In this document: in pieces, positions 12,201 through 22,799 of the stretch
Layout: the number at the start of each line of letters is the position of its first letter
Position numbering within the stretch: position 1 is the first letter of the stretch
Origin: Capitulum mitella
Taxonomy: Eukaryota; Arthropoda; Thecostraca; Pollicipedomorpha; Pollicipedidae
Direction of reading: 5' to 3'
DNA length: 64,000 nucleotides
NCBI GenBank assembly: GCA_030062745.1
Contig: CP099839.1
Coordinates: 42,023,891-42,087,890 of the forward strand
Position numbers and translations under genes: made by a program
The notes under the pieces: model-generated
What the model was told of the DNA's origin: nothing
The model's input: only the letters and a program-made list of their open reading frames with translations
Databases searched by the model: none

Positions 12201-14420
12201 ACCGAACATCGCTCGCGATTTCCTGATTTAAAGAAAACAACCATCGCTCTAAATAAGAGCCAAGAACTAAGAAAGCCTAGGGGTCTACTCGCCTTGCAGA
12301 GCAAACTGGTTTCATGTTTTTGTTAAGCACAATAAAAAGCCGGGATCGAAACAACGTCTTTTTTTAATTTCCGGTCTGATAAGGACCACCCTACTGCTAA
12401 TCTGCTCTGAGTATCAATCTGAAAATCGCACAGATGAAATCTTCGGCCCCGACTAACTCAAGACCCGAAGGAATTAATTTCTAAAGCATCCGAAAGCACC
12501 AATTTCCGGCAAGTGGTCGTTTTCGGCTGTCCGCCAGCCGACGCCTGGTGTTGCCGCGGCGGCCGACGCCACGCGACCAAAGGAGGCTGCAACGCCGGGC
12601 GTCGGTACACGCAACTTATTAGACATCCCGTTCGACACGCCGCGCAACCCCTACACAAAGAGCTACTGTCCCCAAAATTTCGTGGCGGGATTTTGTTGGA
12701 AGATACAACAGGAAAAAGGTCGGGACCAGTAATACTGCATAATTCATTTTTAATGACCACCCTAGTCAACAGCCCGGACAAACGAATCATCATCATCAAA
12801 ACGCACAGAGTAACAGGTACATGTGAAACTAACTGGGATACGTCCATCCCGTGAGGTCAAAGACAACCTCAGCATCAGGCAAAGTTCCATTTCCAAATCG
12901 ATGACAAATTACCTGATGGGCGGGCTGATGTGCGTGAAGGACGGCCCCAGGACGCGGCGGTCGACACGCAGTAGCGACACGCAGGCGCAGGGCGTGAACT
13001 CGGCCTGGCCCGGGTCAAAGTCCAACACGTACAAGTGACGGCGCGAGTTCAGCAGGGAGTTCAGCACAACGTACAGCCAGGTGGACTTGCCAACACCCTT
13101 GCCGCCCGCAAATGCCACTCGGAGCCGCTCTACGGAACACAGCAATGCGATAACACCGCTAGAGAGTCATGCCAATAACCCACGAAATCTGCACTGTTTG
13201 TTACGAGAAAATTTCAGCCAGCAGCTAACTTTTGACCATTCTGTTTGGGAAACGCAACATTTGTGATTCAGCATCCCGTCTCATCCGTCAGAACTCACAA
13301 ATACACAATGCACAATCTGCTGACAAGGTTTCAGTATAGCCGGTCACTGGATGCCGAAGACCACCCTCGACGTCATCTCACCCGGTCCGGCTGCCCGCGC
13401 TGTCAGCTGTCGCAGCTGGTCGTCCCACTGCGGGCTCGACAGCAGCGGCGCCAGCGCCAGCTGTCCCATCTCGGCGGCGTGCCGCGGCAGCCGGCAGCCG
13501 GTCAGCTCCAGCAGTCGGTCGGCCGGCGGCCGGCCGCCGCGCGGCGCGAAAATCTCGCCGTGCCGTTCGGCCAGCAGCTGCAGCAGTCGGCTGGGCAGCC
13601 GGCGCAGCAGCAGCGCGCAGCCGGGCGCCGCCCGCAGCGCGTCGGCCGCCTCGCCGGGCAGCGTCGGGAACTCGGCGCGCAGCTGGTCGACGGAGACCTC
13701 CGGCGGCGCCGACTCGGCCGCCGCCGGCCGCAGTGCCGGCAGCGACTTAACGCGCAGTGCGAACACGGGCTCGAAGCGGGCCCGGTCGGCGGTCAGGGTG
13801 GCGCCATGCAGGCTGACGGCGCCACGCAGCACGCGCAGCTGGTACGCGCCCCAGACCGGCAGGCAGAAGGCCGGCTCGGTGGTAACCAGCGCCGTGTCGG
13901 CGTCCACCGCCTCCAGCCGGCAGAGGCCGAACGGGCCGGCCGGCGCCGCGCCGCCCTCTGCTGGCGGCGGGCAGTCGTCGCCGTCGTCGAACACGGTGTC
14001 GTCGATCACTACGTCCTCGCCGCTATCGGAGGGCGGCGGCAGCCGGCCGCCGCCGCTGGCGTCGTCTCCGAGCTCGGAGGCAGCCGGCGGCGAGCCGACA
14101 CCGGTCGGACCCGGCGGCTCCGGGCCGTCCTGGCCGACAGCTCCGGCCGACGCCAGTCTGGGCTTCTTTGGCTGTCCTTCCAGTGTGTGAAGACTACCCG
14201 CAACGTGCTTTCCCTTGTTTGCTGTAATGCTTCTTTCATCATCAGCTACTGACTTCAGTTCACAACCTACAATGGCCCCATCTTTTAACCAAGGATCTGG
14301 TACTTCAGGCACTAAATGGGCATCTTCTGTTTGATCAAGCAGCCATTTGGGCATGTTGGACTGCTTGGAGGAGGCCAGCTGCTGTCTGGTCTTTTTGGGT
14401 TTTGGAAGCCTTCCAGACAT
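291..14420 (-). CDS. NOL9: NOL9/Grc3 polynucleotide 5'-hydroxyl-kinase, partial
   Basis: The family phosphorylates 5'-OH ends of pre-rRNA in the nucleolus during ITS2 processing. Four exons are seen on the minus strand: 14420-13382, 13129-12913, 11431-11289 and 549-291. Phases agree across all joins (G|AG, AG|G, G|GC), with donors GTGAGA, GTAATT, GTGAGG and GTCAGA. The start MSGRLPKPKK is followed by a low-complexity Gly/Pro/Ala/acidic segment. Exon 2 carries the Walker A motif AGGKGVGKST and DFDPGQAEFTP, matching NOL9 DLGQTEFTPPG. Exon 3 has LLVNTMGW, which is near invariant in the family. Exon 4 reads LGEDLLLEVLGEVQPTDVL, matching the next family segment. The C-terminal exons lie left of the window. 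Intron 3 is about 10.7 kb and contains two plus-strand genes. Identity is secure; exon 4 rests on phase and a short similarity. Confidence 0.85.
592..968. repeat. 76-bp tandem repeat, about five copies, in NOL9 intron 3
   Basis: A 76-bp unit is repeated almost perfectly: the marker GCAGTCTGTAG starts at 631, 707, 783, 859 and 935, exactly 76 bp apart. Each unit contains the palindrome GGCACCGGTGCC. The array ends about 43 bp from the splice acceptor of NOL9 exon 4, so on the NOL9 strand it occupies the distal end of intron 3, including where a branch point could lie. Near identity of the copies points to recent or homogenised amplification. Confidence 0.9.
969..1843. other. NOL9 intron 3 / upstream region of metallothionein
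   Basis: No gene is seen here. From about 1260 the sequence is CpG-rich and serves as 5' flank of the metallothionein. One match to the metal response element core TGCRCNC lies at 1316-1322 (TGCGCCC). Two overlapping matches on opposite strands lie in the metallothionein intron at 2120-2127. Such short matches are expected by chance, so a regulatory role is only a suggestion. Confidence 0.4.
1844..1849 (+). promoter_or_regulatory. TATA box of the metallothionein gene
   Basis: TATAAA lies in a GC-rich promoter 90 bp upstream of the metallothionein ATG, implying transcription starting near 1875 and a 5' UTR of roughly 60 nt. TATA promoters are usual for inducible metallothionein genes. Confidence 0.7.
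1939..2800 (+). CDS. Metallothionein-like protein, 60 aa
   Basis: Metallothioneins bind Zn, Cd and Cu in the cytosol through cysteine thiolates. Two exons, 1939-1963 and 2643-2800, join at G|GC, with GTGAGT donor and TTTCCCAG acceptor. The 60-aa product begins MPCDKCCDGKTCCAGGDCC and has 11 cysteines, all within the first 31 residues, in CC, CxxCC and CxC patterns (C3, C6, C7, C12, C13, C18, C19, C24, C26, C29, C31). There are no aromatic residues. Residues 32-60 form a cysteine-free tail rich in Ala, Pro, Glu and Lys, ending AAPAKPAE. Crustacean metallothioneins usually have about 18 cysteines in two domains, so this looks like a single metal cluster plus a tail. It is nested antisense in NOL9 intron 3, with TATA box at 1844 and AATAAA at 2945. 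Confidence 0.85.
2945..2950 (+). terminator. Poly(A) signal of metallothionein
   Basis: AATAAA lies 145 bp after the metallothionein stop codon, giving a short 3' UTR. Confidence 0.7.
2951..5081. other. Non-coding stretch and CpG-rich promoter region
   Basis: No exon is recognised between the metallothionein and the next gene. From about 4280 to 5090 the sequence is strongly GC- and CpG-rich and behaves like the promoter island of the zinc-finger gene starting at 5082. A short tandem of GGATACCGGGCCG, about three imperfect copies, lies at 4566-4611. No TATA box is evident near 5050, which suits a CpG-island promoter. Confidence 0.5.
5082..8560 (+). CDS. Stand-alone ZnF-UBP (HDAC6-type) ubiquitin-binding protein, 101 aa
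   Basis: Three exons, 5082-5090, 6594-6707 and 8378-8560, all joined in phase 0 with GTGAGC donors and CAG acceptors. Exon 1 encodes only MAQ; exon 2 supplies CTHT and ECGNKDENWLCLNCYK; exon 3 reads VLCNRFAKGHMLQHSEQAGH through SSWCYGCDSYV. The 101-aa product is one complete UBP-type zinc finger. All zinc ligands are present (C4, H6, C24, C27, C36, C39, C44, H51, H55, H61, C74, C77), as are the residues that in HDAC6 grip the free Gly-Gly end of ubiquitin (W34, R46, W73, Y75, Y80). No deacetylase or peptidase domain is seen. It probably binds free ubiquitin or unanchored chains. The gene is nested antisense in NOL9 intron 3. Confidence 0.85.
5624..5663. other. Perfect-looking hairpin in intron 1 of the ZnF-UBP gene
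   Basis: Two 17-nt arms (5624-5640 and 5647-5663) are inverted copies with one mismatch around a 6-nt loop, TCACTA. The GC-rich stem would be very stable in RNA. No flanking direct repeats were noticed. Confidence 0.6.
7909..8145. repeat. Degenerate ~50-bp tandem repeat in ZnF-UBP intron 2
   Basis: Five to six diverged units share GCGTGCCGGAAAACTGT and a CATCGCGT-like end (units begin near 7909, 7957, 8034, 8071 and 8121). They lie about 230 bp before exon 3 of the ZnF-UBP gene. Divergence indicates an old array. Confidence 0.5.
8879..8884 (+). terminator. Poly(A) signal of the ZnF-UBP gene
   Basis: AATAAA 320 bp after the stop codon on the same strand; the first canonical signal noticed downstream. 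Confidence 0.5.
8885..11288. other. Rest of NOL9 intron 3
   Basis: Apart from the MITE at 10339-10633, no feature is recognised. 9370-10130 is moderately GC-rich with loosely repetitive GC-rich phrases around GAGTCAC and GACTGC, but nothing in it resembles a protein family on either strand. The remainder is AT-rich. Confidence 0.4.
10339..10633 (+). mobile_element. hAT-like MITE, family A
   Basis: A 295-bp non-autonomous element with inverted ends CAAGGTTGGAAA and TTCCCAACCTTG, flanked by ATCGGACG (10331-10338) and ATCGGAAG (10634-10641), a 7/8 match to an 8-bp target duplication. It has no coding capacity. The body is shared with copies at 31884, 45299, 50110 and 58442. Confidence 0.8.
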
Positions 14421-16160
14421 TACTCATACACACCTATACTTTGTTGCTAATCCTGACTTTCTACAAAATATTGACAAACTGACTCCCATATGAAAAATGG
14501 TGGCATCTGAAATACCCAAGTGTTTAGTTAGACCAAAGCACACAGATATCACTGCATGCATGATGTCATCAAAAATCACCACATGCAACTGATGATTTTT
14601 TAGAATTGTGGTTTATCAATGACAGCAATAACACTGCCTGTGAGCTGTAACTTTCAATCCCCAAGATTTTTGGCACATTTTAAATGAACCCCATACCATT
14701 ATAACTAAAGAAAGTAACTACATATAATAATCAGTTGCCAGTTTGATGAAACTGTCATGCGGCAAAACTGTGTAATAAACACAGACAAAGAAATATATTT
14801 GGGCATCCAGAACAATATCATTAGCACAGGAAAATGCAGTTCATGTAGCAAATAAAAGTTTGCTTCTAAGCAAATCAGTCAAGGACAATTCTGATGCAGG
14901 GGATCAGCTGTCTGATGTTCATGCTGTGGCTTCAACACCACTGAGCCATATAACATTAGAAGCATATCTTACACAAGGGTACCAAATCTAATGGAGGAAG
15001 TGGCTTCCTAAAAATGACAATAAGGGTTCTTGAGCATAACTATCTAGAGAAGTATCACCTACAAAATAAGATAACTGTGTCCAATGGCCATTACATGAAG
15101 AAAATGTGCAATGAATGAGAGAGAAAAAACTAAAATAGGAACATCATTTTTCCCAGAATATGATGAGTGGCACTCATTATTCCTTCAAAACCATTCTATT
15201 ATCAGAAGCCAATCACTTCTCAAAACAGGCTCTAAATATGACATGCTGTCAGTCATGAAATCCAGAAATGGCAACAATAGCAGTCAAGATAAGGGCTCCA
15301 ACAAAACCTTGGCATCATCCAACAACATAACACATACATTAATCCTGAACTACAAGTACTGACAGATATGATCACAAAATTAAGCATTTTTTGAAGGTCT
15401 TGTCCTCTATATCAAAACTGTACTGTCTACCTGCCTGATGACTAAAGTATACTGTAACATTGGCAATTACTTGACATCCAGTTTGATGCCAAAGAAACTG
15501 CCAAGTGACCAGACTCTTGATGACACACATGGTCCCATGCAAGACTTTGGACACCTGATCACAAGAGACTGTGTGTTTCCTATTTGGGGCCCACACAAAG
15601 AAATGAGCTAACTAAGGAAAAAACAGAAGCACCATAAATTAACATTTCAACCCAATGGCACAAAAAGTGGGGGGCGGGGGCAGGAGATCACAGCCCACTA
15701 ACTTTCTGAAATTTAACATTGACCCTATGGGCAATGACTGGAAAGAACTGGCCAAAAATGCTTATTTACCCCCCAACTGAAGAGGAGTTCTGTGCCCCTA
15801 CTCCAACCTACCCATAAGGCCACTAAGAGCAAATATTGCATCTGATTCCACACAGGGCATCTCTCTCCAAATTGCTGTACCTTCATCTTGAGTCTTCATG
15901 TGCTAACTTATTTATTCACTTATAAAAACACTTGGGGGTATTTCCTGCATCAATTAACTCATGCATGGAAAACACAGGCACACAAACATAACACATATTC
16001 ATCCATCCTACTCCACCTGTTTCTCCCCATGGCATTTCAGGGGTAGTTTGAAATCGCTGTCTGACACACTACGGAGTGAAGTAGGAAGCTTGTAGATGAC
16101 CTAACAAGGGGACAGCTACCTTATGTGTCACACTAGGGTTTGCAGCCTTACCTACCCCAT
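14421..16160. other. CpG-depleted intergenic DNA upstream of NOL9
   Basis: No gene or clear repeat is seen. The stretch contains only a handful of CG dinucleotides in about 1.7 kb while TG and CA are frequent, in sharp contrast to both flanks. One phrase near 15539 (CAAGACTTTGGACACCTGA) recurs near 16697 inside the next element. Confidence 0.6.
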
Positions 16161-16163
16161 GTT

Positions 16164-16762
16164 TGTTTGCCCAAAGTTTGTTTTCAGGTTTGTTTTTCGA
16201 CGCACCTGCCACGACCGACCATTAGCGTCGCAGTCGGAAGCCGACTAGTCTTGGGTCAAGTCGTGTATCTCGTCAGGCGTCAATCGGTCATTTGTGGCCT
16301 TACATAAACCGGCTCTTTGAAAGTGCGGCGGCAGTGTTGATGCATGTGGCCAGTCTTCCACGAGCCCTTACAGAAAGGTACTCAGGCTCAGCGCCGGCAA
16401 AAAATGCGCGTTTGCGGCGCTCTCTATCGGGGTTTTGGCTAGCATATTAGCATAGCACGATTGGCACAAGGCAAATGAGACATAAGGTGTGGCTCAAGGA
16501 CGGGGTTTTGACTTACAAACAAAACAGATAAACATATCAGCATCGCCCCGATCGCCCCTAGAATCTTGCGCCCTCAATGGTGTTGATACAGCGCGCAAAT
16601 ATTAAGTGAGGAAGGGCGAGTTAGGGCTTCTCAATTATTCACTCTATAAGACCGGCAGACAACTGACTGACGCCCGACGAGACACAGGACTTGACCCAAG
16701 ACTTTGGACACCTGAGCCCAAGAGGCTGTGTGTCCTAACTCACAAACAAACAAACAAACAAA
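16164..16762. mobile_element. Fold-back element with inverted ends
   Basis: Roughly 600 bp, CpG-normal, inserted between CpG-depleted sequences. The left part, near 16240-16290, is an inverted copy of 16660-16708 (shared core GACTTGACCCAAGACT with GACGAGA nearby). The outermost parts are GTTTGTTT-rich on the left and ACAAACAA-rich on the right, also complementary. No coding capacity. Exact ends and target duplications could not be fixed. Confidence 0.5.
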
Positions 16763-16905
16763 CTCTATAAGACCGGGTCTTTCAAGGCGTTTATGGAGAA
16801 ATAAGTTCCGCGTTGTCTGGTTTATATAAACATTTATTTCATGACTGACGACGTTAACTCGCGCGACGGGCGGTATTCCACGCGGGGAATTAACGTTTCA
16901 GGCGC

Positions 16906-17201
16906 AGGCATAGCTGGTCACATCAGATCAATATTGCATTTTTCATGTTCTGGTGGTCATGGCCGGAGACCCCATGGCCATGGCCATCCTGAGCCAAACG
17001 GTGAACATTGGTATAAAGCAATTTTGCAGGAATATGTAATGGTGATGATTTATATGCTGGAAAAGCAAACATTTTCCTGTGCATTAAATATAAGGCAGAG
17101 AAATTGCAGTTTGTTCCCTACAAATCTCATTATATGGCAGTTGCATAAGATTATATATTTCAAATTCCTCCCCCCTTAGGAAAATCCTGGCTACACGACT
17201 G
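16906..17201 (+). mobile_element. hAT-like MITE, family B, diverged copy
   Basis: The ends are CAGGCATAGCTGG and GGCTACACGACTG. The right half (TTTTCCTGTGCATTAAATAT and GGAAAATCCTGGCTAC) matches the better preserved copies at 23421 and 24538. The 8-bp flanks no longer agree, so this is an old insertion. Confidence 0.5.
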
Positions 17202-17249
17202 GTAATATATATCTATATACATATATAGAGAGAGAGACAAGGGAACCTA

Positions 17250-19080
17250 TACCAGATTCCTGATCTTGCATATCTTCCTCATGGACATTATGCTGAAAAT
17301 GTTGAATCTGGTGTAGCTGACACCCTGAAGAGGGTCAAGAACTTGAACTTAAACAAGTCTCCTGTACCTGATGGCCTTCACCCTCATGTCCTGGGAGAGG
17401 GAGCAGAACAGCTTAATGGCCCATGAATTGCTCTCTTCAGACATTAATTGCTAGTTTTGCCATTATATATATACCCATTAATTGCTCTCTTCAGACTGTC
17501 AATGGAGAAGGGTCTTCTCCCTTAAGTCAGAGGCATTGTAACCCAGGCTATGGCACTGCATGTTAAGAAACGAGGTAAAAATCGCGTTTGCCCCCCCCCC
17601 CCGCATCCCCACAGAGGTTCCACGGCAGCTGTCCCAGATGAATGGAAACTGGCCAACATCTCAGCCATTTTTAAGAAGGGAAATCGGCATGAAGCAACAA
17701 ACTACTTGCCAGTCTCCTTAACATCAGTTGGCTGCTAGATGATGGAATCTGTGATTCGAGATGAGCTTAAAGACCGCCTGGTAACAGTTTGCTCAGTAAC
17801 CACCAACATGGCTTTTTTCATGGACGGTCAAGCTCCACTCAGCTTTTGCAAGTGATTGACAACCGCACCAAAATCCTAGATGGTGGGGAAGCCTTTGATA
17901 TTGTGCACTTTGATTTTGCACAAACATTCGACTCCATCCCCTATGAGCTCTTGTTCCGCAAATCGGCAGCTACAGAATTCAGGGTTAACTGTTGGCATTG
18001 ATTCAACCATTCTCTTAATGAATGACAACAAAGAATTGCAGTGAATGGGCAAGCACCACACTGGAACACAACTATAAGCGGAGTCCTTCAGGGCAGTGCA
18101 CTAGATCCTCGTATTGATTGTTCCTCGTATCAACGATCTGCCGGACGTCGTCAGATCCTCATTGAAAATCTTTGCTGATGATACAAGTCTTCTAAATGGT
18201 GGCGAACGTAAAGGATGCTCAGACTCCAGGATGACATCGAGAACCTGTAAACATGGTGTCAGAGCAGAGGAAGGCCTTTAAGTGCCAATAAATGTAAAGC
18301 ACATGGGATCCAAAACATTATGTACAAGAACAAAATGGGTGGGAATGTATTGCAAACCACGACCAGTGAAAAGGACCTTGGCATGATCATCGACAGTGAG
18401 CTTAAGTTCCATCTTCGAACTGCCCAAGTTGTAGCAGATTCCTTCATGGTGCTTGGCATGGTGAGGAAATCTTTCGAGAACCTTGACAAGAAGATTGTTC
18501 CTCTCCTGCTGAAGTCAGTTACCAGGCCCATTTTGTAGTATAGAAACTGTGCATGGAGGCCATTGTTCAGAGGTGGCCAAGACTCGGTCGAGTGTTGCGT
18601 CGCACTACAAAGCTAGTCAGTGCCATTCAAGAGCTCACATAAGAAGAAAGGCTAAGGAGTTTGGATCTTCTTTCAGTGTTGTACCGAAGACGGCGCGGCG
18701 ACATGACCATGGTTTTTCAGCTCCTAAAGGAAAGACTCGGGATCCAGCGTAAGCAGCTATTCACCCGTGCAGAAGCTCTTGAAGCACGTGGTCATGGGCT
18801 GACACTGACACTTTATCAGCTTGTTCACCACCCGTGAACAAGCTGGTAAGGCTGCAGTTTCCCAGTGCGCTTCATCAACGACCGGAACAGCCTTCCTGTG
18901 TACGTCGGCAGCGGTCCATCAGTGAACTCTTTAAAGGACGAACTCGGCTGACGTTGGAGGGACTGGAAATACAAGGTCAATACCCAAGGAAAATAAAAAC
19001 AACGAGCTTTACAGAGCGGGAGTCCACAGACTGTCCTTGCGGCCTACTTTTCCCGGATCCACTATGTCGTAAGTCCTAAG
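17250..19080 (+). mobile_element. Decayed LINE (CR1/Jockey-like) reverse transcriptase
   Basis: Fragments of a non-LTR reverse transcriptase appear in order on the plus strand: LNLNKSPVPDGLHPHVL near 17340, WKLANISAIFKKGNRHEA near 17645, QHGFFHGRSSSTQLL near 17800, FDIVHFDFAQTFDSIPYELL near 17895, KIFADDTSLLNGG (the FADD catalytic box) near 18165, KDLGMIIDSELKF near 18375, and a C-terminal NSLPVYVGSGPS near 18890. The reading frame is broken by many stops and shifts, and 17430-17600 carries extra duplicated sequence. No intact ORF1 or target duplication is seen. Clade placement is by impression only. Confidence 0.8.
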
Positions 19081-19713
19081 ACATTGAGGAACTGCTAGGG
19101 AATAGGGAATCCGTCAACACAAAGCGTTTCATCAAGTCCGGAAGGGAACCTTGAGCTTTGAAACTCGTCAAGACTGGAAGTCGTGCTGATAAGTACCTCG
19201 GCGACAGAGCAGCAAGGCCGCCTGGATGCAATGGGCGATGATGCCTCTGGATCGGGGCAGGTTTCCAATGGATGCTCCATTTAGCTGAATGTGTACAACA
19301 CATAGGTGTAGCCACGTCCAAGAAATTGGGGAGGGGTACAGATCAGAATCTGGGAAGACAGTCTGACCAAAAGTCCCGTTTTTCAGCGAAAAGGCACGGA
19401 CAAAGAGTTCACTTTCTGAACAAAACTGGGGGAGGGACAAAAGCCCATTTCGGTCAAAATTGCAGCAGACATGTCCCCGACCCCCCCCCTCCGGGCACGT
19501 GGTTTGTATAATAGGGGGTACGGCGAGGCTACCACCACTGAATTGTTCGACAACGAAACGAAGCCCACAGATGATGGCCAGACTGGTCAGAACTGGCTAA
19601 CATTCCATGAGAAAAACGGTTCGACCGAAGTGGCTGCTGGATCTCTAATGTATTGATGCTATCAATGATAAATCTACCGAGCCGATGCCTGCATACAGCG
19701 TTATCACACAGCC
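19081..19713. other. Spacer downstream of MALSU1
   Basis: No gene or repeat is recognised. A poly-C run lies near 19485. No canonical AATAAA was found on the minus strand close after the MALSU1 stop, so its 3' end is undefined. Confidence 0.4.
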
Positions 19714-20445
19714 TCAGTTTTTCGCTGATTTATCAGACGGGTCTCTCGTATCCGGCATTTCCCACGGACTGAAATCGGCCAGAGGATCGACGGCCTGCGT
19801 CAGCTCCTCTGCCTCCTGGCTCATCTCGTCATACTGTGGGCCCACCGCCCACAGCATGTCCACGTCGTACAGCGCGCGGGTGTCGCGGTCAAAAAGGTGC
19901 AGCGCAATGTTCACGAAGTCCATGGCGATCCAGTGCCGCGAGTCCTTGCCCTCGATCCGAGGCACCGGGTCGGACGACGTACGCTTCCGCTTGTACAGCT
20001 TCCTGAGAAACTGCGCCGTGGTCAGCATCTGCTGGTGCGAGCGCGCCGTCGCCAGCACCATGTGACTGACATAGGCGTGCTCCTCCGGCAGCCGGAGGAC
20101 GCAGATGTCCCGCAGGCCCTCTTCGTCCAGCACGGCCACCAGCTCGTGCACGTCGAAAACGCCGGTGCGGCCGCGCTCTGTGCTCCAGGCGTCCAGCGGG
20201 TCCCAGAGCGGCGCCTCGTCCACGGCCAGTCCGCCCTGCTCGGCCAGCTGCTCCTCCTCGTGCACGTCGCGAATGACACGCGGCCGCTCGCGCAGGCCAC
20301 GGTACCGGCTGGCCACGGAGCGCGGCAGGCGGCGCGCGCCGTCCCCGGCGTCGGCGGCCAGCGCGGCCGAGCCGGCCACGCCGCGCCACACGGACCGGCA
20401 AGGCGGAGCGCGGCCCGACAGACGCGCCAGGTGGCGCCACCACAT
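19714..20445 (-). CDS. MALSU1: MALSU1 / mitochondrial ribosomal silencing factor (RsfS family), 243 aa
   Basis: RsfS-family proteins bind uL14 of the large ribosomal subunit; the mitochondrial member MALSU1 assists large-subunit assembly. One uninterrupted frame from ATG at 20445 to the stop at 19714 gives 243 aa. The first in-frame ATG was chosen: the N-terminus MWWRHLARLSGRAPPCRSVW is Arg-rich, has no acidic residues and suits a mitochondrial targeting peptide. The RsfS domain spans about residues 96-205: FDVHELVAVLDEEGLRDICV, then RIEGKDSRHWIAMDFVNIAL, HLFDRDTRALYDVDMLW. The signature IEGKD..W...DF....H.F....R..Y....LW matches the family. A hydrophilic Asp/Glu/Ser-rich tail follows. No intron is needed. 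Flanks are a LINE relic on one side and CpG-poor DNA on the other. Confidence 0.92.
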   Translation of the reverse strand: MWWRHLARLSGRAPPCRSVWRGVAGSAALAADAGDGARRLPRSVASRYRGLRERPRVIRDVHEEEQLAEQGGLAVDEAPLWDPLDAWSTERGRTGVFDVHELVAVLDEEGLRDICVLRLPEEHAYVSHMVLATARSHQQMLTTAQFLRKLYKRKRTSSDPVPRIEGKDSRHWIAMDFVNIALHLFDRDTRALYDVDMLWAVGPQYDEMSQEAEELTQAVDPLADFSPWEMPDTRDPSDKSAKN

Positions 20446-20639
20446 GCCAGACGTTCGGCCGACAGTGGCCACTGGCAAGAGAGGAGGTCCAGTCAGCTGT
20501 CAGCGGCCGACGACACTGAGCCGATGATCGGTCATCACCTGACAGCAGACATCAGACTCAGTCAGCAGAGGGTAGTCAGCACAAAGTCAGAGGCTACATG
20601 AGTTGCCAGTGCAGAACTTTGTCAAATGTCAATCATTGG

Positions 20640-22020
20640 TACAACAAGTCAGGTATCATTAGAATCCGAATGCAACAAAGTACAACAACACCCAACTTTA
20701 TTTGTTGTTTTATATAAATTGGGAATGGAATGGGCAACACATGGCATTTGGCAGTCACCTCCCTTGTTGGGTGCATAGGCCAGAATATTTATGCCTCATG
20801 AGAGTTAAATTTTTGAACCAACCAAAAAAGGGGAGCAATGTACAACTTTTGAAGGATGTCATGTCAAACAATCTGAACTACATCAGACACAATGTGCTCC
20901 AGATGTGGGTTTATCATGTGGCAGGTCTTTCTCACATAAATGGATGGGGACACAATACACACTTACAAGAAACTGGATTTCCTCTATCACAGCCTGCCAC
21001 ATTTCAAAATATTTTCATCTTTTCATGATGTTCCTTTTGCCATTTTTCATGACATGCATCTCAAAGTGTTTTTGCCTAGTGCACTGTGTACATATGTATG
21101 TATGCATGTATGTATGTATGTATGTACTTCAAATCCTCCATATGATGAATTTTCTGGCATCCATGTCAATTTACAAAAGTCACTGTGTGAATGCAAATGA
21201 ACATTTGGAAGTGCAAATTTTTTTGGAGCATAAATTTTTTGGTCATCCTTGACACCAGAATTTTTCTTCCAACACTGGTCATGGATGATTAAAGAAGCAG
21301 CATACCGAAATCCACACTCATTTTTCAGACATACATCAGACTAGGCTGGCACTGAAAGCCACCTTCCCGTTTTTTACAAGTGCAGATCATAAATGAACAA
21401 TGTGCAAATCCAGTGCAAACTTGTGGCAGCAGCAGCAGTTCATCAGCTGTTGCCAGATTGGTGCAAGAGATGTGATGACCTGGCCATGACCAAACCATGT
21501 TAGAAAAACCTTTATGCATGGTGAGATGTTAAGCTTATTTTATGTTTCCAGGTTTTAAGTGACAGTCACTTCTGTTTAGACATGTCTGCATCAGTCTTCA
21601 AAATACAGCAGGTTTTGACAGAATCACATAGGGACAAAGTTGGGGCAAGAAGCCAGGTTTGGACAGAATATCAAAGCTGGGGCACCACAGCCCACCTTGG
21701 GGCAGCAGACTGTGCTGGGATGCAAATGAAGGTGATATTCTTCCTTAAGAACATTGTTCACCATGCAGGAGTGCATCACTGCATCAAATTTGCATCAAAT
21801 GCATCACAGATGCCATTTTACAATACGTAAAAAAGATGCAAAAACCAGCCACATTTTGGGAGATTACAAGAACTGTGGCCTACATCTAGCAAGAGCCACA
21901 TTTCAGGGATGCATCAGCTTCATGCATTTTTTCTAAGTGCATGGGGCTTGATGCACCAGTTAGGACAGAACTGAGGCTATTCAAAACATCTTGTTAACCC
22001 TTGTGAAATGGTTTGTGAAC
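20640..22020. other. CpG-depleted intergenic DNA
   Basis: No gene is seen. CG dinucleotides are very rare in about 1.4 kb. A TATG microsatellite occupies 21094-21126. 21190-21270 matches one end of MITE family A (TTTTTGGAGCATAAA through CTTCCAACACTG), so it is a fragment of that family. Confidence 0.55.
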
Positions 22021-22799
22021 TCATGTCTTCATAACTCCCAGATTACCATTGGCAGTACAACACTGCCATCAACGTGTACCGAAAAAGGACACAGCTAGGG
22101 AACAGGAAATGTCTCCCTATAGTCACCTAATTTCCTTAACCTACGCCATGACAGCATACAAGACGATACCGCTGACACTTGGAGAGCTGCCAAGATGCTT
22201 CGATTGCTGTAGTCGTCTGGTACCGTCGGTGTCAGGTGCGACCTTTTTTTATTTTGGGGGTACGATACGAAGCCTTCTTGGCTCAAGAGTCCGTCTCTTG
22301 AGTCAGGTCTCGTGTCCAGGGGCTCGTGTTCCATGGGGCGTCAGTCAGATACGGCATTTTCTTTCTTAAACACAGCTCTTGTCTGCTGTGCGCAAAAAAT
22401 GCCTCAATTTAGGCTACCAGTTTCTAAAATACCTCTCGAATATTCCTTGTACGAAAATAATTCGTCGTCGCAGAAGGCCATGCGTCAAACCAAATTTTAT
22501 CTGTTTAGGTACGTCTGCTTAGAATTAAGGTAAAGTTCACGATGTTGACCAACCAAGCGTGGCGGAAGTGGGGGGCGGGGAGGGGTATGGGGGAAAGCTG
22601 TCCCCAGTTGCGATGGATCGGAGGCAAGACTGTTTCTGCTCCCTCCCCCATTTATGATCCTAGGGGGCCTCGTAAGAAATTCAGCAGAAAAGAAAATGGG
22701 GATAATAGCGACACACAAGCTAAAAACCAAAACAAGAAAAGGAAATGCAACTTCGCAGGCAAGGAAGTAGGCACATGGCTTGCGTGTTCTTTCAAGTCT
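22021..22799. other. Spacer, nothing recognised
   Basis: CpG content is normal again and no coding similarity is visible on either strand. A short direct echo of AAGAGTCCGTCTCTTGAGTC near 22285 is internally palindromic. Confidence 0.35.

Noticed and set aside
13245-14252. 335-codon plus-strand frame
   Set aside because: Lies antisense to NOL9 exon 1 and has no similarity of its own.
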